From Diacronema lutheri (lineage: Eukaryota; Haptophyta; Pavlovophyceae; Pavlovales; Pavlovaceae): a DNA stretch of 64,000 bases. Under the pieces are notes generated by a model. The model was given only the letters and a program-made list of their open reading frames with translations. It did not search any database and was not told the DNA's origin. The translations under genes and the position numbers were made by a program. Within the stretch, counting starts at the first letter, position 1, and each line of letters starts with the position of its first letter. Shown here piece after piece: positions 50,828 to 60,366 of the stretch. Where the stretch lies: NCBI GenBank assembly GCA_019448385.1, contig JAGTXO010000001.1, positions 1,240,001 to 1,304,000 of the forward strand. The letters run 5' to 3'.

Positions 50828-52594
50828 TCACACCGACTCGCCCGCGCCGCCCTGGTGGGGGCGCACATCGGCGTCGTCGTCGGCCGCGGCCTTCCCTCGC
50901 CGCCTCTTTGGCTTTGTGTGCCGCACGACCAACCTGCCAGACTGCTCCTTCACGTCGACGGACGAGAGGACCGTGTTCTTGCCGAGCTCGTTGTCGTCGT
51001 CATCGTCGTCGTCGTCGTCGTCCACCGGTTCGCGCAAGCCTGCCAGCCGAAAGTTGTCCGCCTTGGTCGTGAGGAGGAAGACCTTCTCCTCAACGGCCGC
51101 CTCCTTCTCGCGCCTCACTTCCACGCCTCGGCCCGGCTCGCGCCGCACGCGCAACTCGGAGACCGGATCGGACGTGGACTGCACGAGGCGCGTGATGTTG
51201 CGCGAGACATATTGCAGCCCCTGCGCAGCGTCCGCGCCGCGCGCGGAGGGGTGCAAAGGCGCGTCGGCATCCATCGCTGGCGCGCGCGGAGCGCGTGGCG
51301 AGCGCGGCGTCCGCGCGCCGCGTCTGCGCGCTGGCAATGCCACGCACCGCGACGAGCGTGTCGTCGCCGTCGAGGGAGCCGTTGAACTCTTCGAGGTCGA
51401 GCGCCTGCGACGAGGCGAGTAAGTCGACGAGGTGCTGCACGCCCGCGCGCACGTCGATGAGCGTGCGCGCGGTGCGCCGCAGCCTCGAGTCGTGCTGTGA
51501 GCTCCACGTGCGAGCGGCGGCCGCGCTGTCAGCGCCAAAGTCGACGAGCGACGTGACGGCGCTCGCGTGCCTGCCCGAAGGCGCATCCTCCTCCTCGCCG
51601 ACGCCCTCGTATCGGAGCCGTTCGACAGCCGCGTGCGCCTCGGCCTTCGCCTCCTTGCTCGCGCCAATCCGCAGGTGCGAATCGCGCGTCATCATAGTGA
51701 GCATGTTGTACGTGTCCTCCTGCCGGAGGAACTTGGAGATGATGTCCTGCACCTCGGACGCGCCCGCCATATTCTGCATCTTCTTAAACTCCTCTTCGTA
51801 CTGATGGATCTGCGCGAGCTCCTCGTCAATGGTCGACGGATTCCTGATCGTTCGCTCGATTGACGCGTGGGCCTGCTCCTGCGCGACCAGCAGCTCGTGG
51901 CGGCGGGCGGCGCACGCGCTCTCGTGCTCGGCGCACTGCTGCCGCCGCTGCTCGAGCTGCTGCTCGCGCCTCGCCAGCTCCTTGGCTCGCCTGCGCTCCT
52001 CGGCGTGCGTGGCCTGCTCGACCTCGTGGCAGCGCTGCTTGGCGTCGTTGCGCGCGTACGTCGCGTCCTTGAGCATGAGCTGCAGCTCGACCTCGTCCTG
52101 CTCTTTGGCGTTGGTTGCGGCCTTGAGCCGGCTCAGATCGCGGTTGAAGAAGGTTGACTCGCCCTTGAGCCGCGCGATCATCTGCAGGTACATGAGGCGT
52201 GTCTCGTCGGCCTCCTCGAGCTTGCGGCCCATCTGCGCGATCGCGCTCTCGAGCTCCTGCGTCGTGCTCGTATGCGGCACGTCCTTTTGCGCGATCGCGC
52301 GCTGGTGCTCGATGCGGGCAATGTGCTCGCGCAGCACGGCGATCCGCTGCCGCCGCTGCTCGTTGTCTGCGGGGCGAAGAGAGGGACGGCGCCGGCGCGC
52401 GGCGGCGTCAGGCGACGGCCCAACGCCGCGCCCGTGCACGGGTGGCTGCCGCTCGTGGTGGCGCGCGCGGGAGACACCGGCGCGCGCGCGCGCGTACGGT
52501 GCCGCGTGTCGTCGTGGCTGCGACGCAGCGCCGCCACCTCCACGCGCAGGTCCTCGTCTGCGCGCACCCCAGGCCGTGCGACGAGCGGCGGCAT
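50828..52594 (-). CDS. Outer dynein arm docking complex subunit, CCDC151/ODAD3-like (502 aa)
   Basis: Exons 52594..52498, 52366..51348 and 51220..50828; introns 131 nt (GTACGC...CGCAG, phase 1) and 127 nt (GTGCGT...GCGCAG, phase 0). The protein is almost entirely coiled-coil. Telling stretches are QRIAVLREHIARIEHQRAI, the central EELAQIHQYEEEFKKMQNMA followed by GASEVQDIISKFLRQEDTYN, and GLQYVSRNITRLVQSTS. The pattern A/TG-x-S/T-[DE]-V-x-x-[IV]-[IV]-x-[KR]-F-x-x-Q is characteristic of the CCDC63/CCDC114/CCDC151 family that docks outer dynein arms on axonemal doublets (Chlamydomonas ODA1/ODA10 group). I favour the CCDC151/ODA10 branch but not strongly. A poly-Asp run (about residue 415) and a basic KPKRRRGKA segment end the protein. 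It implies the organism makes motile flagella. Its ATG is only 19 bp from the divergent glycosyltransferase ATG. Confidence 0.75.
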
Positions 52595-52613
52595 TCTGCG
52601 TGTAACGTCCGCG

Positions 52614-53453
52614 ATGGAGGTTGCGGGGACGGACCTCGACCGGATCGTCATCATCAGCCTGGCGCGGCGGCAGGCCAAGCGCGCGTCCATGCTCCAGCGC
52701 ACTCGAGCGGCGGCGATCGAGCAAGCCTGCACCGTCTTCGACGCGGTCGACGGCTTGCAGCTGGACGCAGCGTGGCTGCGCGAGCACGGGTACGCGCCAT
52801 ACGGCCGCTGGCGTATCGAGGGCCACGCGTCGCGTTTCTTCCGGCGTGAGCTGAAGTGGGGCGAGGTGGGCTGCGCGATCAGCCACTTGCGCGTGTGGGA
52901 GCAGTGCGCCGCGCGCGCCGAGCACGAGGGCGAGACGCGGCCGACGCTCGTGCTCGAGGACGACATCGTCTTCCCGGACGACTTCGCACGCAAGCTCGCG
53001 AGCGTGCTGCACGCACTGGCTCGCGCGCCAACTGAGCATGGCGTGGCGCCGCCCGACTTTGTGTATTTGCTCTCCAAGCCGATCGGCACGCTCGCGCGGG
53101 GCGAGCGCAGCCGCGAGGTTCCGATCGACGCCGAGCGGCAGCTCGTGCTCAACCCGCCGCCGTCGTGGAAGATGGGCGCCTATCTCCTCTTCCCGGAGGG
53201 CGCGCGCAAGCTCGCGCGCTCGGCGTTCCGCAGCAACCTCGTCCCAGTGGACGATTTTTTGCCCGCGATCGCGACGGGCCACCCCCTGCGGCCGGACCTC
53301 ACCGCCCTTTTTAGCGGAGGCGGTGGCGCCGCCGCAGAGCCGCGGTGGTTTGTCGCGTACGCAGTTGGGCCGAGCCTCGTCGCAGAGCGGCGGATGAGCA
53401 TGTCCGACACTGAGTGCAGCGCTGAGATGCGGCCTGACGCGTGCACGAGCTGA
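52614..53453 (+). CDS. Glycosyltransferase family 25 protein (279 aa)
   Basis: Single exon from the ATG at 52614, no signal peptide. It begins with DRIVIISLARRQAKRASMLQ, the GT25 N-terminal strand, followed by FDAVDGLQLD, then LKWGEVGCAISHLRVWEQC and the metal-binding-like acidic TLVLEDDIVFPDDF. The C-terminal part has WKMGAYLLFPEGARKLARSA and VPVDDFLPAI, both typical of LPS beta-galactosyltransferase / collagen galactosyltransferase (COLGALT-type) GT25 domains. It transfers a hexose, likely galactose, from UDP-sugar to a glycan or hydroxylysine-type acceptor. The lack of a leader is odd for a lumenal enzyme, so it is either cytosolic or has an unseen upstream exon. The short 19-bp spacer to the divergent gene leaves little room for one. 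The stop is 32 bp from the convergent VPS51 stop. Confidence 0.85.
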   Translation: MEVAGTDLDRIVIISLARRQAKRASMLQRTRAAAIEQACTVFDAVDGLQLDAAWLREHGYAPYGRWRIEGHASRFFRRELKWGEVGCAISHLRVWEQCAARAEHEGETRPTLVLEDDIVFPDDFARKLASVLHALARAPTEHGVAPPDFVYLLSKPIGTLARGERSREVPIDAERQLVLNPPPSWKMGAYLLFPEGARKLARSAFRSNLVPVDDFLPAIATGHPLRPDLTALFSGGGGAAAEPRWFVAYAVGPSLVAERRMSMSDTECSAEMRPDACTS

Positions 53454-53485
53454 CACCTGACGCACGCGTGTGCACGGCTCCGCGG

Positions 53486-56364
53486 CTACGGCGGAGCGAG
53501 CGCGCCAGAGTCGGCGACCGCAGCCGCGGCCTTGTGCGAAGGCGCGTGCGGTTGTGCGGCCATCTGCTGCCGCTTCGCGTCGCAGAGCGTCTCGATCAGC
53601 TCGGCCTCCATCGGCTCAGGCTGGAGGCACCGCTCGTGCGCGCTCGTCATGACCTCGTCAATCAGCGCCTGCAACACGGCCACGTCGTCAACGCACTCGC
53701 CGAGAGACCAGCGCAGCATGCTCGTGTCAACCTGCAGCTGCTGGTAGCCATGCTTGCTAAGCGTCGTGGTGCGCACCAGCTCGCACAGCGTCTTGAGCGC
53801 GAGCTTGGTCAGACGGCCGGCCGCCGCCTTGCTGCTCTGCGCCGCGTGCGCGTGCATCGAGACCTGGCGTGCGTACGGTGGAGGGCAAGCGCAGGCGGTA
53901 CACGCGCGTGGGCGCGCGTTCTTCTGGCACGCACCGCGCCCACCACGTCGAGCGCACGCCCCGCGCGCCCGGCCGACGCGTGCTTGCGTGAACGGGCGGG
54001 CGCGGCGCCGCAGCGCGGCGGAGCGGTGCGGCGCGCGCCTTGCGCGAGAACATTCGATCAATGTCCGACTGAATCATCGACGCCGACAGCTGCGCCTGCT
54101 TCATGCGAGACGCGTACTGCTTGGGCGGCGGCAGCGCGCCCGTCGGGAGCCACAGCGGCTTCGGCGCGTTGCCAACGGCTGGCAGGTCGTTGTAGAGGGT
54201 GGCGAACGTGCTGAGCACGCTGCCGCCGTGCCGGACGACGCTGTCCACGTAAGCGGAGACGCCGCGCGGCCGCGGCAGCGTGAGCCAGTCCGTCGCGCGC
54301 ATGGACGAGCGCAGCTCTTCGGCGAGGTCGCGCGCAAGCAGGTCGACGCACTTGACGTTGAGCGCATCGGATGCCTCCTCGAGCCGCAGCACGACGTGCT
54401 GGATCTGTACACGCCGCGGTGCGTGCGACAATAGCAGCGGGTGGCGTGCGCACGCGCAGAGAGCGCCCGGTGCACCGTCAGCTCAGGCAGCGGCGGGCGC
54501 CGGGAGGAGGAGCGGCGGACGCGCGCCGCCGCGCGCGCGTGAAGGATGGGCGTGGCCAAGGCTGGCCGCGGCCGTGCGCGCGCTCGCTCACCGGAAGCGG
54601 CGCAGAGTATTCGGGCTGCGCAAAGAGGAAATGACCCGTGACGAGGCGCTGCAGCTCCGTGCGCACGCGCTGCGCGAGCTCGACGGAAGCCATGCAGCAC
54701 AGGAAGAGCGCGCTCACCTCCGCCGGCCCCGTCGCGGCGGCCGGCTGTGCGCGCGCGACGAGGTCGCCCGACGCGAGCGCGCTGACGAGGGCCAATATCG
54801 CCGCCATGAGCTGCTCGACGAGCTCCTCTACGAGACCTTGCGCGGGCAGCGCGAGGAGCAGCGGCCGGACGTGCTGGATCGCGCCGTCGATCGCATCCAT
54901 CACCGCCGTGCACGCCACGTGCACGAGATCGCGCACCCGGTCCGAGCGGACGAGTGCCGCACCGCTCGCGCGGCTGTCGGCGGGCGCGGGCGGCGTGCCG
55001 TCGGCGCACAGCTTGAGCAGAGCGGCGCTCGCGAGCTCGCAGAAGCGCGCGAGCTCGGCGGCGATGCCGGCGCGCGCAAGCTCGGCGCCGAGCGTGCTCG
55101 CCCGCTTCGCGAGCGCGTCCTGGTCGAGGTGGAGCGCGGCGCTCGCCGACGCGATCTTGCGAGCGGGCTCTACGAGTGCACGGATCGCGAGCGTCAGCGG
55201 CTCGACGGCGGGCCGGCCGTCGGGCGCGGCGTCGCTGCGCGCGGCGTTAGAGACAAGCTTGGCGTACGTGCCGTATGTCTCGTCCATCGCCTGCTGCAAG
55301 ATCGCCAGCCGCCGCTGGATTGTCGCGCTCGACGGTGCGGCCGGCGCCGGCGCGGCCGACGAGCCGCCGCCGGCCGGCGGCTGCGCGCCGCCGTTGCGCG
55401 TGCGTGGGAAGAGCGCGGCGAACGACTTGGTCATCGCAAGCACGGCGGGCAGGTAGGCGCCGGAGACGAGCGCGCAATAAGCCGCCATCGCCTCCGTCGA
55501 GCCCTGCCCGTCCGGCCCCGGCGGCGCGGGCAGCTCGTCGAGCGCGCGGTGCATCAGGGCGCGCGAGTGCGCGACGAACTTGTGGAGCAGGTCGTCCTCG
55601 TGCCCGCCGAGCTGGAGGAGCAGCCGGACGACCTCGCTCAGCGTGTCGAGCGACGTGTGGTCGGCCGCGAGCATCTCGGTGAGCTTCACCTTGAGCGTGG
55701 CCATGATGTCCACCGCCTCGTCGTGGATGCTCTGGAACGAGGCGAGGTGGCCGTAGTGCTTGAGGATCGACGTGGCGGCCGCGTAGTACTGCACGGCCTT
55801 GCCGTGCTGGCCAGCGTCGACGCACTGCTGCAGCTTCGCGGGCAGCTCAAAGAGGAACTGCAGCTTGACGAGCAGCTTGCGCACGCCGTTGAGCTTCTCG
55901 AGCTGCCCGCGGCGGCCCGAGACGTGCGACGAGATCGAGCGGTTCGACTCGATAATCGTCTCCATGTTCGCGGCGAGCTGGTTCATCTGCTCGTCCATCC
56001 CCTCGACCTTCTGCTTCATCGCGCGGATGGTGTCCGTCGCCGAGATGAACTTGTTGTAGTTCTCGTACACGAGCATCTGCATGTCCGAATCGAGGCTCTT
56101 GATCTCCGTCACGAGATCGTTGCCCTTGTGCACGAGCTCGGCGAGCGACTGGTTGTCGAGCAGCCGGCCGACGTACTTGTCCGAATTGAAGCTCGGCCCG
56201 TCGAGGTCGAGCGGGTCGCTTGCACTGCCGCCTACCCCGTAATACGAGCTCAGCAAGCCGCGCGCCTTGCGCTCACGCGGGCGCTCGGCCTCCATCCCCG
56301 AAACAAGGCTTTTTGCCTTCTTGTGGAGGTTGGCCACCCCAACTTTTTGCTCCACCGCCGCCAT
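53486..56364 (-). CDS. VPS51: GARP/EARP tethering complex subunit VPS51 (838 aa)
   Basis: Exons 56364..54592, 54404..54039 and 53863..53486, all phase 0. The N-terminal region has LLSSYYGV, DPLDLDGPSFNSDKYVGRLL, ELVHKGNDLVTEIKSLDSDM and YENYNKFISATDTIRAMKQK, the diagnostic Vps51/Fat-free coiled-coil block that binds syntaxins and the other GARP subunits. The middle is helical (exocyst-like rods). The C-terminus has TLCELVRTTTLSKHGYQQLQ and DTSMLRWSLGECVDDVAVLQ, matching the conserved VPS51 end. Intron 2 (175 nt) uses a GC donor after SRK; that join keeps the spacing I remember between the IDRMFS block and the LALKTLCEL block. The complex tethers endosome-derived vesicles at the trans-Golgi. 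Length is slightly over human VPS51 (about 780). Head-to-head with PET191 across 57 bp. Confidence 0.9.
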
Positions 56365-56421
56365 CGCGGACGACGATCCGCGATCGCTGGGGCGCGCCGC
56401 GGTGCGCGGCGTACACGGCCG

Positions 56422-56673
56422 ATGGCCAACTCGTGCGTTCGCCTGCGCGAGCAGCTGCTCGAGTGCCTCGCGGACAGCGCTTGCATACAGGGCGGCAAGG
56501 CGATGGAGGAATGCATGGCCGTGCGCGACGAGGAGGGCGGCTGCCTGTCAAAGCGGCTGTTGTACATGCAGTGCAAGCGCGGCCAGCTCGACATGCGCAA
56601 TCGCTTCAAGGGCAACGTCCCGAGCCAGCCATCTCGTCACGCACAGCCTTCCGCTGACGGCAACTCGCGGTAG
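56422..56673 (+). CDS. COA5: Cytochrome c oxidase assembly factor PET191/COA5 (83 aa)
   Basis: Single exon. It starts MANSCVRLREQLLECLADSA and carries the family's Cys pattern with twin C-x9-C: C-IQGGKAMEE-C and C-(MAVRDEEGG)-C, then YMQCKRGQLDMRNRFKGN, the very conserved PET191 signature. It sits in the mitochondrial intermembrane space, oxidised through the Mia40 pathway, and is needed for complex IV assembly. Length is normal (75-110). The last third of its coding sequence (56536..56606) is repeated in inverted orientation just after the stop codon, so the mRNA could form a long hairpin. Confidence 0.93.
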   Translation: MANSCVRLREQLLECLADSACIQGGKAMEECMAVRDEEGGCLSKRLLYMQCKRGQLDMRNRFKGNVPSQPSRHAQPSADGNSR

Positions 56674-56745
56674 AAAAGCGGTGGGGCACGTCGAACTGGC
56701 CGCGCCTGCACTACATTACGACAGCCGCTTCGACAGGCAGCCGCC
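56536..56745. repeat. 70-bp inverted repeat spanning the end of PET191 and its 3' flank
   Basis: Left arm 56536..56606 lies in the coding sequence. Right arm 56676..56745 begins 3 bp after the stop codon. The spacer is 69 nt. By eye, 61 of 71 positions match, with 9 mismatches and one single-base gap. Confidence 0.85.
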
Positions 56746-56800
56746 GGGCGAACGCATTTTGTGCGCACATTGGGCGCCACGCACAATGGGACGAGCCTCG
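56676..56800 (-). pseudogene. Decayed inverted partial copy of PET191
   Basis: Read on the minus strand, this stretch encodes GGCLSKRLS, aligning to GGCLSKRLL of PET191. A 1-bp deletion and a CAG-to-TAG change then break the frame, after which C-x-RGQ-D-like codons are still recognisable (Gln-Phe-Asp-Val for Gln-Leu-Asp-Met). Upstream on the minus strand a Cys lies nine residues before the GGC cysteine, as in the real gene, but the sequence between is unrelated. No intact protein can be made. It is best seen as an old inverted tandem duplication. Confidence 0.6.
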
Positions 56801-57105
56801 GGTCTCTGGCACGAGTGCCGCAATCGGCGGATGCGCACCCACTCGGCCTTCGCGCGGATTCTTGAGCTCGGCGCAGTCGCGCGAATACGCTCGCCCGACG
56901 CCTTGGCAAACACCTGGCAGGCAGCCCGGTGCGCAGGAAGCGGAGGACGTCGAGCGCTACCGCGGCTGCAAGCGCGAACTCAGCCGTTCCTTCTTCCGTT
57001 TAGGCGGCAAAGCTTCACCTCGTCGCGGCTTTTCAAACATGCAAAAAAGTGCCGGAGGAGGACGGGCGGCCTGGATAGCGACCTCGATCTCGATCGTGAT
57101 CCAAC
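56801..57105. other. Upstream region of the ROK kinase gene
   Basis: These roughly 300 bp between the PET191 pseudo-copy and the ROK kinase ATG hold no convincing gene. Small open frames have no family features. It presumably contains the kinase promoter and 5' UTR; a T/A-richer patch lies around 56985-57055. Confidence 0.35.
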
Positions 57106-58116
57106 ATGCGCCTCGCCGCGGTCGAGCTCGGCGGGACCTCCATCCGCGTGGCGATCGCCGAAGGGAACAGCATCAACATCGTGGCGCGCGAATCGTTCCC
57201 GTGCGACGCGCCCGAAGTCACGCTCGGCAAGGTGCGCGCTTGGCTTGCCGTTCATCCGTTCGACGCGCTCGGCGTTGCGAGCTTTGGGCCCATCGAGGTG
57301 CGCAAGTCGCAGCCCAAGTACGGCTTCATCACGACGACGCCAAAGCACGGCTGGGTCGACGTTGACGTCCTCGGTGGCATTGGCGCGCGCGCGCTCAACG
57401 TCCCGGTTGCCTTCGACACGGACGTGAACGCGCCCGCCGTATCAGAGTACCGCGCGGCCGCCGCGACGGATCCGACGCTCACGTCGTGCGCGTACATCAC
57501 GATTGGGACGGGGGTCGGTGTCGGGCTCGTGGTGAACGGCCTCCCCGTTCACGGCATGCTCCATCCGGAGGGGGGCCACTGCCTCGTCCCCAACGCGCCG
57601 GGCGACTCGTGGCAGTGCCCGCTTGACCTGCGCATCCCGAGCGGCGTCGAGGCGCGGGTGAGCGCGCCCGCGCTCGCCAGTCGCGCCGGCGTGAGCCAGT
57701 CGGAGCTGGGTGGCGTGCCCGACTCGGACCCGATGTGGGACTTCACCGCGCACTACATCGCCACGCTCTGCGCCAACCTCGCGCTCCTCGTCTCCGTCGA
57801 GCGCATCGTGCTTGGCGGCGGCGTGATGGCGCGTGAGAGCCTTTACCCCAAGGTTAGGGCGCGTTGCCGACAGCTGCTCAACGGCTACCTGCAGTGCGAG
57901 CAGCTCCTCCCGCAGAACATCGACAGCTACATTGTCCCGCCCGCGCACCGCAAGGACGCCGGCCTGATCGGCGCGCTCACGCTCGCGCGTGACGCGCTGC
58001 TCGCGTCGCGCGCGGAGAAGGCGCGCGCGCGCGGGGCCATCACGTCGGCAGCGAGCTGCGCAGCGCTCGTAAGCGCGTCGCTGCTTGCGGCAGTGCTGCT
58101 CGGGCGGCGCTTCTGA
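57106..58116 (+). CDS. ROK-family sugar kinase (fructokinase-like) with C-terminal membrane tail (336 aa)
   Basis: Single exon from the ATG at 57106. It starts LAAVELGGTSIRVAIAEG (the phosphate-1 ATP motif, here E-L-G-G-T instead of the usual D-x-G-G-T/E-A-G-G-T). It continues with VASFGPIEVRKSQPKYGFIT and TPKHGWVDVDV, both typical of ScrK-type fructokinases, FDTDVNAPAVSEYRAA with the catalytic Asp in TDVNA, and TIGTGVGVGLVVNG (phosphate-2). The HPEGGH motif is present, but the downstream zinc cluster (normally C-x-H-x2-C followed by CLEG) is reduced to a single Cys. Near the C-terminus GLIGALTLARDAL closes the fold, then 25 extra residues form a hydrophobic helix (AALVSASLLAAVLLGRRF) with a basic end, a tail-anchor pattern unusual for ROK enzymes. 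It probably phosphorylates fructose or another hexose on a membrane surface. Confidence 0.87.
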   Translation: MRLAAVELGGTSIRVAIAEGNSINIVARESFPCDAPEVTLGKVRAWLAVHPFDALGVASFGPIEVRKSQPKYGFITTTPKHGWVDVDVLGGIGARALNVPVAFDTDVNAPAVSEYRAAAATDPTLTSCAYITIGTGVGVGLVVNGLPVHGMLHPEGGHCLVPNAPGDSWQCPLDLRIPSGVEARVSAPALASRAGVSQSELGGVPDSDPMWDFTAHYIATLCANLALLVSVERIVLGGGVMARESLYPKVRARCRQLLNGYLQCEQLLPQNIDSYIVPPAHRKDAGLIGALTLARDALLASRAEKARARGAITSAASCAALVSASLLAAVLLGRRF

Positions 58117-58407
58117 GGCTGCGTACGCGGGTTTTGGTGCACAATGCATGGAGCCACATGGGGCATCTGACGTGGTGGCGAACTGATTGACTGGGTTGCG
58201 GGCCTGCGCGTGCTTTTCGGCGTCAACCCGCGCAAAACGACGGACAAGAAAGCAGAGGCAAGCTGGTCGCTCGCCCTCGCCCCAGAATCGCGGCAGCATC
58301 CCAAGAATTGAAATCGGCGAAGAGTCTCGGGGAGACGGCATGCGAAACATGCTGATACGCGCGTGCCGTGCGGTGCCGATGCGCCGCACCGCGCACGGTC
58401 ACGTGAG

Positions 58408-60015
58408 TCACGTCTGAAGAGCACGGCGCGGGCCGGCCGAGCGCGCGCAGCCCGTTGGCTCGGCGTTGCGGCCGGCGGGGCCGGAGAGCGCGCTGGGCGT
58501 GCGCTGCGCGGACGGCGGTGACGCAAAGGCCATCCCGACGGACGCCGTTGACGCGCTCACCGCGCCCGCCTCGCTCGCGAGAGAGAGCTGCGCGAGGTCG
58601 TTGGGGCATGAGGCCGTGCGGACGGGCGCGAGCGTCACGCGACCAAGCGCGCCAACGCGCGCCATCGCGGGCGAGCGCGAGTGGACACTGGACGAGCACG
58701 AGGCGTGTCGCTGCAGCCCGGGCGGATATTTTGCGCACACCGTCGGCGAGCCAATGGCGCCGCGCCGGCGGCGGGCGCGGCGCGCGGCGTCTGAGACGCT
58801 GTCGCGGAACTGGAGTAGGTCAGTGGAGGAGCCGCGGCCGAGGCCGTAGCGCGCGATCATCGGTGGCGAGGGGATGGCGTCCTTGCACACCGACGGGTCG
58901 GGCGACGCCATCCCCGCCGAGCTCGACTCCGAGCGGAGGCTCTGCTCGCGCGCGAGGCCGCGCTCGCGCGCGCCGGCCGGCGAGCCAAACACGAGCGTTC
59001 CGGACGGGTTGGATGAGGCGGCGGACGAGGCGTGCGGCGACTCAGGTGAAGGCATGCCAGCTGCGCCGCCCGCCGCCGGCGCGCGCGCCGCGCAGCATGG
59101 CAGCCCGCCCTCGATGACGCGGCGCACGTAGCGCGAGCGCAGCACGTCGGCCATCGTCAGCCGCTTGGCCGCGTCGAGGTGAAGCATGCCGAGCACGAGC
59201 GCGCGGAGCTCGGCGTCGTCGGTGCACGTCTCCAGCAGCGTGGCCGCCGCCGCTCCGCCTTCTGCGACCGACGCGCCGTCCGCCGGCGTGAAGCGGCCGC
59301 GCGAGATGTTCATCACGAGCTCGCCAATGTTGCCGCCGGTGAAAGGCCGGTGGAGCGTGATCATCTCGTAGAGCACGCAGCCGAGCGACCAGATGTCGGC
59401 GGGCTGCGAGTAAGCCTGCCCGCGCACCAGCTCGGGCGCCAGGTAGTAGGGCGTCCCGCACACCGTCGTCGCCATCGAGCGCGTCTCTGAGAGCTTGCGC
59501 GAGACGCCAAAGTCGCCAAGCTTCACGTCGTGCGCCGACGTGAGGAAGATGTTGGCCGACTTAATATCGCGGTGAAGGATGCGCGAAGCGTGGACGTGGT
59601 CGACGGCGAGCGCCATCTGCGCGAACCAGCGCTGCACCAGCGCCGGGTCTAGCGTGCAGTGGCGGAACGCGCACTGCTTGATCCGATCGGCGAGCGTGCC
59701 GTCGTCCGCGTACTCGAGGACGATGTTCATCGTATTGGACGGCGCGTCGACGTAGGCGCCGAGGTAGCCAATAACGTTCGGGTGCTCCAACGACGCAAGC
59801 AGCGCCACCTCGTTGGCCGTCTGCTCGCGCTCCTTGTCGCTCAGCGCCTCGAGCGGCACCTGCTTGACGACCACCGCCGGCAGCGCACCGTTGCCGCGCG
59901 GTGCGCGTGCGTGCCAGAGCACGGCCTGGCCGTAGCGGCCGCGGCCGATCATGCGGTCGCGCGCAAACTCCGCCTCGAGCCGGCCCGCCGACCACTCCCG
60001 TGCGTCCCGATCCAT
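58408..60015 (-). CDS. NEK-type serine/threonine protein kinase (535 aa)
   Basis: The ATG at 60015 gives MDRDAREWSAGRLE. The kinase domain (about residues 18-290) has the glycine loop IGRGRYGQAVLW, catalytic Lys in VVVKQVPLEAL, VLEYADDGTLADRIKQ, the catalytic loop ILHRDIKSANIFL, DFGVSRKL, the activation loop CGTPYYLAPELV and DIWSLGCVLYEMITLHRPF. HRDIKSANIFL and the CGTPYYLAPE style are those of NIMA-related kinases. Many of these act on flagella or the cell cycle, in line with the ciliary genes nearby, but that is inference. The C-terminal 240 residues are Ser/Ala/Pro-rich with no coiled-coil, unlike many NEKs. It is convergent with the ROK kinase (291 bp) and divergent with the small ciliary-type gene. 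Confidence 0.9.
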   Translation of the reverse strand: MDRDAREWSAGRLEAEFARDRMIGRGRYGQAVLWHARAPRGNGALPAVVVKQVPLEALSDKEREQTANEVALLASLEHPNVIGYLGAYVDAPSNTMNIVLEYADDGTLADRIKQCAFRHCTLDPALVQRWFAQMALAVDHVHASRILHRDIKSANIFLTSAHDVKLGDFGVSRKLSETRSMATTVCGTPYYLAPELVRGQAYSQPADIWSLGCVLYEMITLHRPFTGGNIGELVMNISRGRFTPADGASVAEGGAAAATLLETCTDDAELRALVLGMLHLDAAKRLTMADVLRSRYVRRVIEGGLPCCAARAPAAGGAAGMPSPESPHASSAASSNPSGTLVFGSPAGARERGLAREQSLRSESSSAGMASPDPSVCKDAIPSPPMIARYGLGRGSSTDLLQFRDSVSDAARRARRRRGAIGSPTVCAKYPPGLQRHASCSSSVHSRSPAMARVGALGRVTLAPVRTASCPNDLAQLSLASEAGAVSASTASVGMAFASPPSAQRTPSALSGPAGRNAEPTGCARSAGPRRALQT

Positions 60016-60366
60016 CTGGCCTCGCCCCCGGTGCGCGTCCGTCCGAGCGCCACAGCTCGCGAAGTCGCTCGTCTTGCCGCCGCCTAAAATCGCCGGAGTT
60101 TGTTCACTTCCACACGCGCGCAAAAGCTTCTCTCCGTCATCCGGTTGATGAGTGCAGCTGGTGAGTGGGGCGGTGCGTTGCTGTCACTTCTCCGCGGCCC
60201 GCGCCGTCCGCGCCGCGCTGCCGCGCCTGGCAAAGTCGCGAGTCGAAGCGCGTACGCACGTGACAGGCGCGCGGACGCGCCAACGCAGGCCGCCGGGGCG
60301 TGATGGCGTGCCGCGCGAGGGCTGAGGGGACACGCTGTTTTTAAAATCTTTTCCAGTTACGCTTTC
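60016..60366. promoter_or_regulatory. Divergent spacer between NEK kinase and ciliary-type gene
   Basis: A 351-bp region holding both presumptive promoters. An A/T-rich island with TTTTTAAAATCTTTTCC lies at 60339-60355, about 15-30 bp upstream of the ATG at 60367. It is the only TATA-like stretch here. No gene is seen. Confidence 0.4.

Noticed and set aside
54280-56673. 797-codon plus-strand frame over VPS51
   Set aside because: It is the antisense shadow of VPS51. Only its last 83 codons, from 56422, are a real gene (PET191).
60016-60123. Longer N-terminus of the NEK kinase starting at 60123
   Set aside because: The codon there is TTG; the first ATG in frame is at 60015, close to the start of the kinase domain.
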